This document shows, piece by piece, positions 26,639 to 35,019 of a DNA stretch of 64,000 nucleotides; the stretch's first letter is position 1; every line of letters begins with the position of its first letter. The notes under the pieces were generated by a model. The model was not told the DNA's origin, ran no database searches, and was given only the letters and a program-made list of their open reading frames with translations. Made by a program: the position numbers and the translations under genes. The stretch lies in NCBI GenBank assembly GCA_035544875.1, contig DASZZP010000086.1, positions 1-64,000 on the forward strand, in the 5' to 3' direction. This stretch comes from JASLEW01 sp035544875 (GTDB taxonomy: Bacteria; Acidobacteriota; Thermoanaerobaculia; Multivoradales; UBA5704).

Positions 26639-28482
26639 GGTCTCTTCCGCATTCGCTGCAAGAAGCCTTCGACTTCCGGGCTGAGCTTCCTCTCGTTTGA
26701 CAGATGGCGAAGAGCAGACTCGATCATTCCGGGAAGGTCGTTGAGATCACCGACGAAGAGCTGAATCTCGAGTCTTCCGAAAATGGCTTTGCGAAAGGAG
26801 TCGAGAGGCCGGTCAACGATCCTTTTCTGGGGCCTGGGTCTGTTGTCGCCTCTCGGCTCGAGGCTGCGTCGGAGATCCTCGTAGAGCCGGAGCCTGATGT
26901 TCCAGTCGGCGACTGAATACCCGAGGAACCAGAGGCTACGGGGAATACCAGGCGACACATTGAGCTGTGCGTCGATCCAGGGAGGAAACGCCTTGGGCCT
27001 ATTGAGCATGGCGTCGAGGTACCCTCCCTCCGAGAGCACGAGCCAGTGTCGCTGCGGACCGCTGACGGGATCGAGAGGAGAGCCGTGCAACTTGACGACG
27101 ATGGGGCCGGCGAAGGGGACGACTTGACCGGCAGGGAGGTCAGGCGATTGAAAGCCATCTTCGGTGAGATGCTGGCAGTTTCCTCCCTCGGGGAAGGAGC
27201 GCTGCGTGTCGCCCCGCCGGTAGACAGTCTTGAACAGCCACAGGACTTCCCCTCTTTGGACTGGATAGATCACGTGGTAGATGACGCCGAGCTCATCGAA
27301 GGCCCTTTCCAGAGCGCGGTCAAAATTCGTGGTAAAGGCAATGGACAAGCAAGGAGTAGTCTCATCGTCGATATCGGTGATGTTGCGGCCTCTGTCACGC
27401 CCAAGCTGCCAGCAGTGGTGGGTTTGATGAAGCGCAGCGGCGATGAGCAGATGAAATCTGGACGGCTGTGACGCGCCTTCGTAGTACAGGAACAGCGAGT
27501 GAATGTGCTTGGTCAGTTCCTTGTCGTCGCGCACGGCCTCGGCCGCCTGAGAAAGCTCGGCCTTGCGCGGCGGCGTTAGGAAGGCGCTGAGCGCGAGCTC
27601 GAAAGCGAGCTCGGAAGTAGTCGGATAGCATGGGCTCCAGAATCGCAGGGTGTACCAGAGGAGATCGGAGAGCCAGGCCAGCTGATCGAGACGGAGCAGG
27701 ATCTCCGTGGCGGTCGATTCCAGTTTTGCGAAGACGGTCGCCGCGGGCTCGCTCTGGCTGTGCGCGGATCTGATCCAGCGTTCACGGCTCACGAGGAGAG
27801 CCAGCAGCTGAAGCAGTTTCTGGTATATCCCATCCGTCTCGAGGACGCGCGGCTCTGCGTTTTGAACGGAGGAGTACCTTGCGGAGTTGGCGCGAGGTCC
27901 GGATTGGCTGAGGGTGCTCGCGTTGTCGAGGCCTGCCGCGGCGTCCGCCGCTTCGATGAGGCGCTCGGGCAGGCCTGCGCTCTCACTCTCGGCGATGGGC
28001 AGCGAGACGGCGATGTCGGCGGCGCTTGTCACCGAGCAGTGGGAGTTGAGAAAGGTCCGAGCAAAGAGATCGCCAAGCAGCGTGGCGACCCGGACAACGG
28101 AACGCTGAAGTGCGAGAAGCTCATGGCTGGGCCAGTCGGGCGATGCGGCTGATGGAGCCTTGGCTTCGGCGGATGGGGAGCCGGCGGCGGGAAGCGGCAG
28201 CCAAAGCGCGACTTCCACGGGGCTCGGGCGCAAGCGTTGTCGGGCGAAGGAGCGAAGGAAGAGTATTTCCTCCGGCAGCTTCAGGCCTTCGCCGATGGTG
28301 CTTATGGCCTGCGCGATCTCCTGCCACGGGCTGTCTTTGATATCGAGAACCGCGGGTCTCAGGCTGGAGGCGCCGGCTCCCAGGAAGGGGGTGAAGCGGC
28401 CGGTCTTCAGGACGCCGAGAAGCTCCTGGGAGGTGTCGTCGGTGCCAAAATCCCTTTGGCCGAGATCTGCCGCCATGATCAT
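26635..28482 (-). CDS. SIR2-like NAD-hydrolase effector
   Basis: A 615-residue protein with split SIR2 motifs: FTPFLGAGASSL (about 30-41), AFTTNFDRALERAF (Asn about 386), VVKLHGSPL (His about 464) and FLGYSVADWNIR. These are the NAD-binding and catalytic positions of SIR2 domains used as NADases in defence systems. A helical insert of about 250 residues separates the first two motifs. ATG at 28482 has AGGAG 8 bases upstream; a second ATG lies two codons later. It forms a two-gene operon with the STAND NTPase, with a 4-bp overlap. The expected mode is NAD depletion after the NTPase senses a trigger; that part is inference from related systems. Confidence 0.87.
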   Translation of the reverse strand: MIMAADLGQRDFGTDDTSQELLGVLKTGRFTPFLGAGASSLRPAVLDIKDSPWQEIAQAISTIGEGLKLPEEILFLRSFARQRLRPSPVEVALWLPLPAAGSPSAEAKAPSAASPDWPSHELLALQRSVVRVATLLGDLFARTFLNSHCSVTSAADIAVSLPIAESESAGLPERLIEAADAAAGLDNASTLSQSGPRANSARYSSVQNAEPRVLETDGIYQKLLQLLALLVSRERWIRSAHSQSEPAATVFAKLESTATEILLRLDQLAWLSDLLWYTLRFWSPCYPTTSELAFELALSAFLTPPRKAELSQAAEAVRDDKELTKHIHSLFLYYEGASQPSRFHLLIAAALHQTHHCWQLGRDRGRNITDIDDETTPCLSIAFTTNFDRALERAFDELGVIYHVIYPVQRGEVLWLFKTVYRRGDTQRSFPEGGNCQHLTEDGFQSPDLPAGQVVPFAGPIVVKLHGSPLDPVSGPQRHWLVLSEGGYLDAMLNRPKAFPPWIDAQLNVSPGIPRSLWFLGYSVADWNIRLRLYEDLRRSLEPRGDNRPRPQKRIVDRPLDSFRKAIFGRLEIQLFVGDLNDLPGMIESALRHLSNERKLSPEVEGFLQRMRKRP

Positions 28483-28592
28483 ACTGCTGCTCCTACGGTA
28501 GTAGCCCCGCCCTGCCGAGACGTGGGCTTGGATCTGTCGAGTCAGCTTGCCGCCGCCTCTCCCTTGCACAGGTTATTGCAAGCATACTACAT

Positions 28593-28737
28593 CTAGCACT
28601 GTTTCGCCAGGTTGTGGTGGGCCAAATTCGGCATTCCTCGAGAGAGCTGGATCGCCAGCAGGTCGGCGATCGACAGGCCGACCAGGGGCAAGAAGAAGAA
28701 GGGCAACGCGCGCGCGGTTCTTCTTGACCGCGATCAT
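28593..28737 (-). pseudogene. Short membrane ORF with a frameshift at a (CG)5 run
   Basis: From the ATG at 28737 the peptide begins MIAVKKNRAR. After the dinucleotide run at 28707-28716 the plausible coding frame shifts: the next frame continues LPFFFLPLVGLSIADLLAIQ and ends NLAKQC at a TAG (28593-28595), with strong G/C third-position bias and a hydrophobic helix. One more CG unit would join the two parts. Its ATG overlaps the TGA of a fragment just upstream (ATGA). It is either a decayed gene or a slippage-prone one. Confidence 0.4.
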
Positions 28738-28864
28738 TCTGCGAGGTCCTTCTCGAAGCTCTTTTGCACGTCATCGATGAAGGCCGCTGGATTCCATTCT
28801 CGAATCGCTTGCGGAGCTCGCTCAAGGCGCCTCGCGGTTACTCTGACCGGCGGAACTAAGCGAT
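28734..28864 (-). pseudogene. C-terminal protein fragment overlapping the ATP-grasp 3' end
   Basis: In the frame ending at the TGA 28734-28736 the sequence reads ...REWNPAAFIDDVQKSFEKDL..., protein-like and well biased near its end, but there is no ATG, GTG or TTG upstream in that frame. It overlaps the last codons of the ATP-grasp gene in another frame. It may be the original C-terminus of that gene lost by a frameshift near CCTCCC, or a remnant of another gene. With the membrane fragment it accounts for the 339 bp between the SIR2-like and ATP-grasp genes. Confidence 0.3.
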
Positions 28865-30198
28865 CTGGGAGGATCGTCGTCGGCGATCGCCGAGCCGTAC
28901 AGCTGCCGCGTCACGTCGAGGACCTGCTCCTTGGCCTGGGGCAGCAGCTCGCCGCCGGTCTCGGTGACTTTGCCCCGGAAGAGAGCATCGAAGAGGATGG
29001 CTTCGCTGCCCACCGCGACCTCGGGCCGTGGCAGCAGGCCACAGCGTACCGCTAGGTGGTCGGGATCGACCGGCGCGCAGTGGAGCGGCTGGCTGCCGAG
29101 GTGGTGGCAGACAACATGGGCGAGCGCCGACTGGCGCCGGGTCATCTCGTGCAGCGGCATCGGGGCAGGCCGCGGCAGATCCAGGAAGGCCGCGATGTGA
29201 TCCAGGAAGAGATCGGGACGGTCCAGCTCGCGGGCCAGCCGCGCGGCCAACGCCGACGACCCCTGGAAGCGCGGATTCACCTCGACGAGATAGACCTGGT
29301 CTTGGTACAGGATCGCATCGACGCCGAAGGCCCCCAGATAACCCTGGCGGCCGAGCCACCGGCCGGCGGCGACGGTCGCCTCCTCGAGCTGGTCCAAGAC
29401 CCCGCGGTCGAGCTCCGCCGCCTTGGCAAAGTCGTTGCCGCAGTATCCAAAGCGGCGGTTGGTGCAGGAGGCGAGCCCGATGAGCTGCAGCGAGGCTGGA
29501 TGCAACGAGACCTGGCCGTCCGGGAAGACGCAGGCGTTGACGTTGAGGGGAACATTGGGCGCCAGGAACGGCGCGGCGGCGAGAAACCCCTCGGGATGGG
29601 AGGGCCAGCTCCGCGCGAGCTGGGCCGGGTGCTCGATCAAGGTCAGCCCGGCGCCGCCGTCGGAGCGGTTGGTGCGCAGGACGAGTGGGCCGGACGCGGC
29701 GGCTTCCTCGATGAGGACCAGGTCTTCGTCCGCGAAGTAGGACCAGGGGACGACGCGCACCCCGGCGGCGGCGAGCTGGAGCTCCATCCACGGCTTGTGC
29801 TCGAAGCAGGCCTGCAGCTCGTGGAAGAGCCCGAGGTAGTGCACCAGGTTGGCCCGCGTGAAGCACGCCGAAGCCAGGACGGCGCACGGGCGATAGGGGA
29901 GGACGGCCGCCGGTTGCCCCAGGGCCCGCAGCAGATCCTTGCGCAGCTCGTGCACCGCCTGCGAGCCGTCGAGGTCGATTGAGTAGCGGTCGAGATCGAC
30001 CCTCTCCTGCTTGATGAGCTCGAGACAGGTCTCGCGGATCGAAACTGCCTCCAGCGGGGCGATCTGGCTGAAGATTTCGGCGAACGGAGCGAGCTCCAGG
30101 AGCGGCCGGGCGTCGGTCCCCCGCGTCCCGAAGAAGACCAGCCGCCGCCGCCCGAGTCGCCGCTCGATCTCGGCCACGCGCCTGCGGTAGCCGCTCAT
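28822..30198 (-). CDS. ATP-grasp domain protein
   Basis: A 458-residue ATP-dependent ligase-like protein. The N-terminal part (about 1-130) is a Rossmann-like pre-grasp region (RLVFFGTRGTDARPLL). The grasp domain follows with VLRTNRSDGGAGL and the metal-binding strand GAFGVDAILYQDQVYLVEVN ahead of PRFQGSS, the classical carboxylate-amine ligase pattern. Acceptor unknown; candidates are amino-acid or peptide ligation. ATG at 30198 follows GAGAGG; in-frame codons upstream overlap the divergent transporter promoter region. Not near a known biosynthetic gene, but divergent from an amino-acid ABC importer, which may supply substrate. Confidence 0.82.
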   Translation of the reverse strand: MSGYRRRVAEIERRLGRRRLVFFGTRGTDARPLLELAPFAEIFSQIAPLEAVSIRETCLELIKQERVDLDRYSIDLDGSQAVHELRKDLLRALGQPAAVLPYRPCAVLASACFTRANLVHYLGLFHELQACFEHKPWMELQLAAAGVRVVPWSYFADEDLVLIEEAAASGPLVLRTNRSDGGAGLTLIEHPAQLARSWPSHPEGFLAAAPFLAPNVPLNVNACVFPDGQVSLHPASLQLIGLASCTNRRFGYCGNDFAKAAELDRGVLDQLEEATVAAGRWLGRQGYLGAFGVDAILYQDQVYLVEVNPRFQGSSALAARLARELDRPDLFLDHIAAFLDLPRPAPMPLHEMTRRQSALAHVVCHHLGSQPLHCAPVDPDHLAVRCGLLPRPEVAVGSEAILFDALFRGKVTETGGELLPQAKEQVLDVTRQLYGSAIADDDPPRSLSSAGQSNREAP

Positions 30199-30365
30199 CC
30201 CCGGCCTCTCGCGCGGCCGCGAGCCCGTTGGGGCGCCGCGACCCAAAGTGTCGGAAGCTTGGCGCCGCGAGATGCTTGTGGTATCACAGCCGAAATGAAA
30301 ACACTTCCCACGGCTGGGAAGCAAGGAGCGCCCGCCGACCCGGCGACGCCGGAGGTCAGCCGGCC

Positions 30366-31250
30366 CTGAGTCAGGCACTCTGGCATTTCGCGGAGTTGCT
30401 GGTCCTCACTCTGGCGCGCGGCAGCCTTTACGCGCTAATCGCGATCGGCTTTGCCCTGGTCTTCGGCGCCGGGCGCGTCCTCAACCTCTTTCACGGGGGC
30501 TTCTTCCTGGCCGGCGCCTACCTGGCGTTCTTCCTCTCGAAACTGGGGGTGCCACTCCACGGCGCGCCCGGGCGGGCACTTCTGACCTTGCTCGCCGCCG
30601 CCGCGGTGGGAGTGATCGGCTACGCCTACTTCTGGGCGGTCGTGCGGCGCTACGCCGGACGCCCGATCCAGATGATGGTCATCGGCGTGGTATGCAACCT
30701 GCTGGCGGCGCAGCTCTTCCGCGCCACCTACGGCACCCAGGCGGCCTATGTCGAGCCGATCGTCGCCGGCACGCTGCGCATCGGCGCGGCCCGGGTGCTC
30801 TGGCAGGAGGCGCTCGTTCTGATCGCCGCTTTGGTGCTCTTCCCGTCCCTCTGGTGGTTGCTTCGCCACACGCGCCGCGGCGCCGCCATCAGGGCGGTCG
30901 CCCAGGACATCAAGGGAGCCCGGCTGGTGGGTATCCGGCCGGAGTCGGTGCTCGGCACGACCGTCGCGGTCTCCGCCCTGCTCGCCGGGATGGCAGGGGC
31001 CCTCGCCGCTCCGGTGCGCGTGGTCGTGCCCGAGCTGTGGACGTTCGCGCTGCTCAAGTCGTTCACCATCGTGATCGTCGGCGGCATCGGGAGCCTGGGC
31101 GGCGCGCTGGCGACCGCCTACGCTCTCGGTGCCGTCGAAATCTTCGGCGGCGCACTCTTTGGCGAGGCGGAGGCCGAGTTCATCGCCGTCCTACTGGCGC
31201 TGGTCGCGCTGGCGGCGCGTCCGCGAGGGGTGGCCGGTGAGTGGGCTTGA
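30366..31250 (+). CDS. livH: Branched-chain amino-acid-type ABC transporter permease (LivH-like)
   Basis: An inner-membrane permease of about 294 residues with eight hydrophobic helices and the LivH signatures SLYALIAIGFALVFG, VLNLFHGGFF, RAVAQDIKGARLVGI (cytoplasmic coupling loop) and VIVGGIGSLGGA. No ATG, GTG or TTG sits at the expected N-terminus. A CTG at 30366 lies 9 bases after a perfect GGAGGT and is taken as a rare start; an upstream in-frame extension would be Arg-rich and unlike the family. Its end overlaps the next gene by 14 bp. First gene of the operon. Confidence 0.88.
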   Translation: MSQALWHFAELLVLTLARGSLYALIAIGFALVFGAGRVLNLFHGGFFLAGAYLAFFLSKLGVPLHGAPGRALLTLLAAAAVGVIGYAYFWAVVRRYAGRPIQMMVIGVVCNLLAAQLFRATYGTQAAYVEPIVAGTLRIGAARVLWQEALVLIAALVLFPSLWWLLRHTRRGAAIRAVAQDIKGARLVGIRPESVLGTTVAVSALLAGMAGALAAPVRVVVPELWTFALLKSFTIVIVGGIGSLGGALATAYALGAVEIFGGALFGEAEAEFIAVLLALVALAARPRGVAGEWA

Positions 31251-33006
31251 GGAGCTCCCGCGCGACCGCCGCTGGCACCAGCGGCTGACCGGCCCCCCCT
31301 GGCAGCTCCGGCCCGGGGTCTCGCGGCGGGGGCGGCGGCTGCTCCTGCCTCTGCTTTTGGCGGCGGTCCTCGCCGCTGCGGAGCTGGCCGCGCCGGACTC
31401 CTTCCTCACCGACCTGCTCGGAACCGCCTGTATCGCGGGCATCATGGTCTTGAGCTGGACGGTTTTCTGTGGGCCGACGCGAGAGATCAGCTTCGGACAC
31501 GCGTTCTTTATCGGTAGTGCCGGATACCTCGCCGGCTTCCTCCAGGCGCGGTCGAGCTGGAACCCCTGGAGTGCGCTGCTGGCCGGGGTCGGCTGCGGTT
31601 TGCTGCTCGGGGCCTTCGTCGCTCTGTTCACCGCTCGCCATCGCGGGCTCTACTTCTCGATGGTGACGATGGCGCTGCAGCTCACGCTCTATCGCGCCCT
31701 CTTCCTGCGCAGCGATCTGCTCGGCGGCGAGGAGGGTATCGTGGGCGTCCGTTCCCTGGCGGCGACCCGCACCGGGATCTACGCCACGGTCGCGGCGGCG
31801 CTGGTCGCCGCCTGTATCGTCGTCGACGCCTTCCTCTGTTCCCGCACCGGGCTGCTGCTCGGCGCAACCGGCGAGAACGAACAGCTCGCCCGCAGCTTGG
31901 GGGTGCGTGTGGCGCTACTGCGCTTGCGCGGTCTCACCTTGGCGGGTGCGCTCGCCGGTCTCGGCGGCGGGCTCTACGTGCTGACCCAGGGGCAGGCGAA
32001 TGCCGAGCTCGCCAGCGAGGAGATCTCGATCCGGACCCTGCTGCTCGGCACGATCGGCGGGTTGTGGAGCGTGCCCGGGGCGCTGCTCTCGGTCTTCGCA
32101 CTGCAGGGAGTGCAAGCGGCCCTGTTTCGTCTGACGAGGCAGGATGCGCTGGCCTACACCGGCCTGCTTCTGGGCCTGGTTCTCCTCCTGCCGCGCGGGC
32201 TCCTGCCGCTTCGTCCGCGCTGGCCTCGGCAGCGGAGTTGCCCGCGGCCCACGACACTGGGTCCTGATCACGATGCGCCGGGCCTGATGCTGAGCGACTT
32301 GGGAGTGCGCTTCGGAGGGGTCAAAGCCCTGGACGGTGTGTCCCTCGAGGTCGTCCGCGGTGAGTCGATCGGCCTGATCGGTCCCAATGGTGCTGGCAAG
32401 ACGACCCTGCTCAGCGTGATCGCGGGAGTCCGGCGAGCCGAGATCGGCGAGGTGCGGTGGGGAGGTCGGGCGCTGGGAGCGATGGACGAAGCCCAGCGGG
32501 CGCGGCTCGGCATCCGCAAGACGCATCAACAAGTGGTCTACTTCCCGCAGCTGACTCTCGACGAGCACCTGGCCGTGGCGCAGGCCTGCTGGCAAGGGGG
32601 CGAATTCGAGGTCGACGCCGCGGCGCTGCAGCGGCTCGCGGCCTGCGACGGGGCGGCGGGAGAGGCGGCCCCGCTGGAGCGACTGCCGCCATCCCGCGCC
32701 CGGCTGGCCGAGATCGCCATGGCGCTTGCCGCGCCGCCCGAGCTTCTCCTCCTCGACGAGCCCTTCGCGGCGCTCGACCGGGAGGAAGTGGAGGCGGTCT
32801 GCGAGGCGATCCAGGCGCTCCAGCGGCGGGGGGTCACGATGGTCATCGTCGAGCATCGATTGCGAGAGCTTTTTCGGCTCGTGGAACGAGTCGTGGTCAT
32901 GGACCACGGTCGCATCATCTCTCGCCAACCCGCGGCGCAGGTGCTGGACGATCCGGTGGTACGCGAGGCCTATGGCTTGCGAGAGCGCGAGGGCAACGCG
33001 GGATGA
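31237..33006 (+). CDS. Fused ABC permease-ATPase (LivM-LivG fusion)
   Basis: A 589-residue fusion. Residues 1 to about 330 are a LivM-type permease (GPTREISFGHAFFIG, then LARSLGVRVALLRLRGLTLA). About 345-589 is the LivG-type ATPase, with Walker A GPNGAGKTT (382-390), Q-loop region THQQVVYFPQLTLDEHL, Walker B LLLLDEP, D-loop and H-loop VIVEHR. The ABC signature, normally LSGGQ-like, reads PPSRARLAEIAMAL, so it is degenerate. GTG start inside the end of livH. The stop overlaps the next start (ATGA). Fusion fixes permease and ATPase in one chain; the partner ATPase LivF has a normal signature. Confidence 0.9.
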   Translation: MSGLEELPRDRRWHQRLTGPPWQLRPGVSRRGRRLLLPLLLAAVLAAAELAAPDSFLTDLLGTACIAGIMVLSWTVFCGPTREISFGHAFFIGSAGYLAGFLQARSSWNPWSALLAGVGCGLLLGAFVALFTARHRGLYFSMVTMALQLTLYRALFLRSDLLGGEEGIVGVRSLAATRTGIYATVAAALVAACIVVDAFLCSRTGLLLGATGENEQLARSLGVRVALLRLRGLTLAGALAGLGGGLYVLTQGQANAELASEEISIRTLLLGTIGGLWSVPGALLSVFALQGVQAALFRLTRQDALAYTGLLLGLVLLLPRGLLPLRPRWPRQRSCPRPTTLGPDHDAPGLMLSDLGVRFGGVKALDGVSLEVVRGESIGLIGPNGAGKTTLLSVIAGVRRAEIGEVRWGGRALGAMDEAQRARLGIRKTHQQVVYFPQLTLDEHLAVAQACWQGGEFEVDAAALQRLAACDGAAGEAAPLERLPPSRARLAEIAMALAAPPELLLLDEPFAALDREEVEAVCEAIQALQRRGVTMVIVEHRLRELFRLVERVVVMDHGRIISRQPAAQVLDDPVVREAYGLREREGNAG

Positions 33007-33764
33007 CTCCGCTGCTAGAGTTACTCGAGTTTGCGGTGACCCGGCTGCGGACTCCAGTGGTCCGAGGGCTCTCCTTCACTCTCGAGCCAGGAGAGGTCCT
33101 CACCCTGGTCGGGCGCAACGGCGCCGGCAAGAGCTCGCTTCTCGAAGGCATCGCCGGCCTCCATGCGACCTCCGGCGAGCTGCGCTGCGGGGGTCGGCCG
33201 CTGGCGGGCGCCGCGATCCCGGAGCGCCTCCGCGCCGGGGTCGTGCTCTGCGCCGAGGGGAGGAGTCTTTTTCCGGAGATGTCGCTCCGGGAGAACTTGC
33301 TGCTGGGCGGCTACCTGGCACCGCGGGACGCCGCGCTGCGCCGGGCGGAGGAGCTCCTCGCTCGCTTCCCGCTGCTGGCCGAGCGCAGCGCGCAGAAGGC
33401 GGGATCGTTGAGTGGCGGCGAACAGCAGCTCCTCGCGGTCTGCCGGGCGTTGATGAGCGGGCCGCGCGTGCTGCTCCTCGACGAGCCGACCGGTGGTCTG
33501 GCGCCTCTCTATCGCGGCGCCATCGCGGCGCTGGTGCGCGAAGTGGTCGCAGAGGGCGAGCGCTCGGTGATTCTGGTCGACGACAACCTCGACTTCGCCC
33601 TCGACCTTGCTGATCGGGTCCTGGCCCTGGCCGGCGGCCGCGAGGTCTTCCGCCTCACCCGATCCGACCGGCCAAGTGCTGATCTGATCCTCCGCGAGCT
33701 GCTTGCCGCCGAGCGCCGAGCGACCCCGCAGGATGAAGGGAGGACGAATCGTGAAGAAGCATAA
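33003..33764 (+). CDS. livF: Branched-chain amino-acid-type ABC transporter ATPase (LivF-like)
   Basis: A 253-residue ATPase with Walker A GRNGAGKSS, the LivF hallmark CAEGRSLFPEMSLRENLLLG, signature LSGGEQQLLAVCRAL, Walker B VLLLDEP and a TGGLAP D-loop. In place of the usual H-loop His it has VILVDDNLDFAL, where an Asp stands in the His-like position. It would dimerise with the ATPase half of the fused protein. ATG overlaps the upstream stop, and the gene overlaps the substrate-binding protein gene by 14 bp. Confidence 0.92.
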   Translation: MTPLLELLEFAVTRLRTPVVRGLSFTLEPGEVLTLVGRNGAGKSSLLEGIAGLHATSGELRCGGRPLAGAAIPERLRAGVVLCAEGRSLFPEMSLRENLLLGGYLAPRDAALRRAEELLARFPLLAERSAQKAGSLSGGEQQLLAVCRALMSGPRVLLLDEPTGGLAPLYRGAIAALVREVVAEGERSVILVDDNLDFALDLADRVLALAGGREVFRLTRSDRPSADLILRELLAAERRATPQDEGRTNREEA

Positions 33765-35019
33765 CCTGAATCGTGGCTGGGCGGTCCTGCCGTCGCTGGC
33801 GGCGGTCTTCTCGATCCTGGCCGCGTGCCAGGGCAAGGTAGCCCAGAACGTCTCGCGCTCGCCGATCCCGATAGGGGTCGTGGCGCCGTTCTTCACCACT
33901 CCCGGCGAGGGTATCCGGCATGGCGTCGCGATGGCGGTCGGGGAGATCAACGTCGCGGGAGGCGTCCTCGGGCGCACCTTCGAGGTTGTCGAGGTCAATG
34001 ACGAGTTCTCGCCGTCCAAGGCGACGCTCGCTTACCAGAGCCTGGCGGGTCGGGACAGGGTGGTCGCCGTCATCGGCTTCGCGGGAAGCGACGTCTTCCC
34101 GGTCATGGAGCAGCTCTCGCGCTACGGAGTGCCGGTGCTCGGCACCGGCGTGGCGGCAGACCGGCTGACGGAAATGGTGCGGCAGGATCCCGCCCGCTAC
34201 GGCCGCTTCTTCCGCGTCATGCACCGTTCCTCGGAGCTGGCCGGCGTGACTTCGGAGTTCCTGCGCGACTTCCTCTTCGGCGAGCTGGGGCTCAAGCGAT
34301 TTGCCATCCTGGTCGAGGACGATATCTGGACCAAATACCTCCGCGACGAGTGGAAGAAGACGATCCAGGCCAACCCGGGCATGAGCTTGGTCTTCGAGGA
34401 TACGTTCTCGCCTCAGACGACCGACTTCGGCGCCACCTTCCGGCAGATCCAGAGGGCGAACGCGGACTACGTCCTCGATGCCTCCTCGCGCGTACCTTCC
34501 GCGCTCTACCTCAAGCGCTGGGCCGAGACGAAAGGGCCGCTGATCGGGGCGGTGCCCACGGGAGCCGGGACGCGCAAGTACTACGAGGAGGTGGGGGCCG
34601 CGGGGACCGGCGTCTGCACGGTCGGCGTCATCCCCTCGGAGAACAATCCCCTCTCCAGCGCGGCCGCCGCCTGGCACCGTGCCTACACCGCGCGCTACGG
34701 CGACCCCGAATACACTAGCGCCTACTCCTACGATGCGGTCTATCTGCTGCGCCAGGCAATCGCCAGCGCGGCCAGCATCGACGTGGCGAGAGTGGCCGCC
34801 GCGCTGGAGAAGACGGATGCGGTGGGCGTCATGGGAAGGTATCGGTTCGAGCCCGATCACCACCCCAAATTCGGCAGCGGCTTCCGGACGATCAACATGC
34901 TCCAGTATCAGTATCCGGAGCCCGACGGATACCGGGTCATCTGGCCCAAGCAGCGGGCCGCCGCGCACTTCGTGCCCCCCTCCTGGTGGCGGGCCAGGGT
35001 GGCGGTGGTTAGGAGGTGA
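33751..35019 (+). CDS. livK: ABC transporter substrate-binding lipoprotein (LivK-like)
   Basis: A 422-residue periplasmic-binding protein of the Leu/Ile/Val receptor family. It has a signal peptide with lipobox ILAAC, then PIPIGVVAPFFTTPGEGIRHG, AVGEINVAGGVLGR, VVAVIGFAGSDVFPVMEQLS and a C-terminal lobe with YSYDAVYLLRQAIASA. GTG at 33751 is placed by GGGAGG 7 bases upstream; an in-frame ATG at 33733 lacks such a site. Ligand not predictable beyond amino acids or similar small polar compounds. Last gene of the operon; its last 112 bp overlap the convergent L,D-transpeptidase gene. Confidence 0.9.
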   Translation: MKKHNLNRGWAVLPSLAAVFSILAACQGKVAQNVSRSPIPIGVVAPFFTTPGEGIRHGVAMAVGEINVAGGVLGRTFEVVEVNDEFSPSKATLAYQSLAGRDRVVAVIGFAGSDVFPVMEQLSRYGVPVLGTGVAADRLTEMVRQDPARYGRFFRVMHRSSELAGVTSEFLRDFLFGELGLKRFAILVEDDIWTKYLRDEWKKTIQANPGMSLVFEDTFSPQTTDFGATFRQIQRANADYVLDASSRVPSALYLKRWAETKGPLIGAVPTGAGTRKYYEEVGAAGTGVCTVGVIPSENNPLSSAAAAWHRAYTARYGDPEYTSAYSYDAVYLLRQAIASAASIDVARVAAALEKTDAVGVMGRYRFEPDHHPKFGSGFRTINMLQYQYPEPDGYRVIWPKQRAAAHFVPPSWWRARVAVVRR

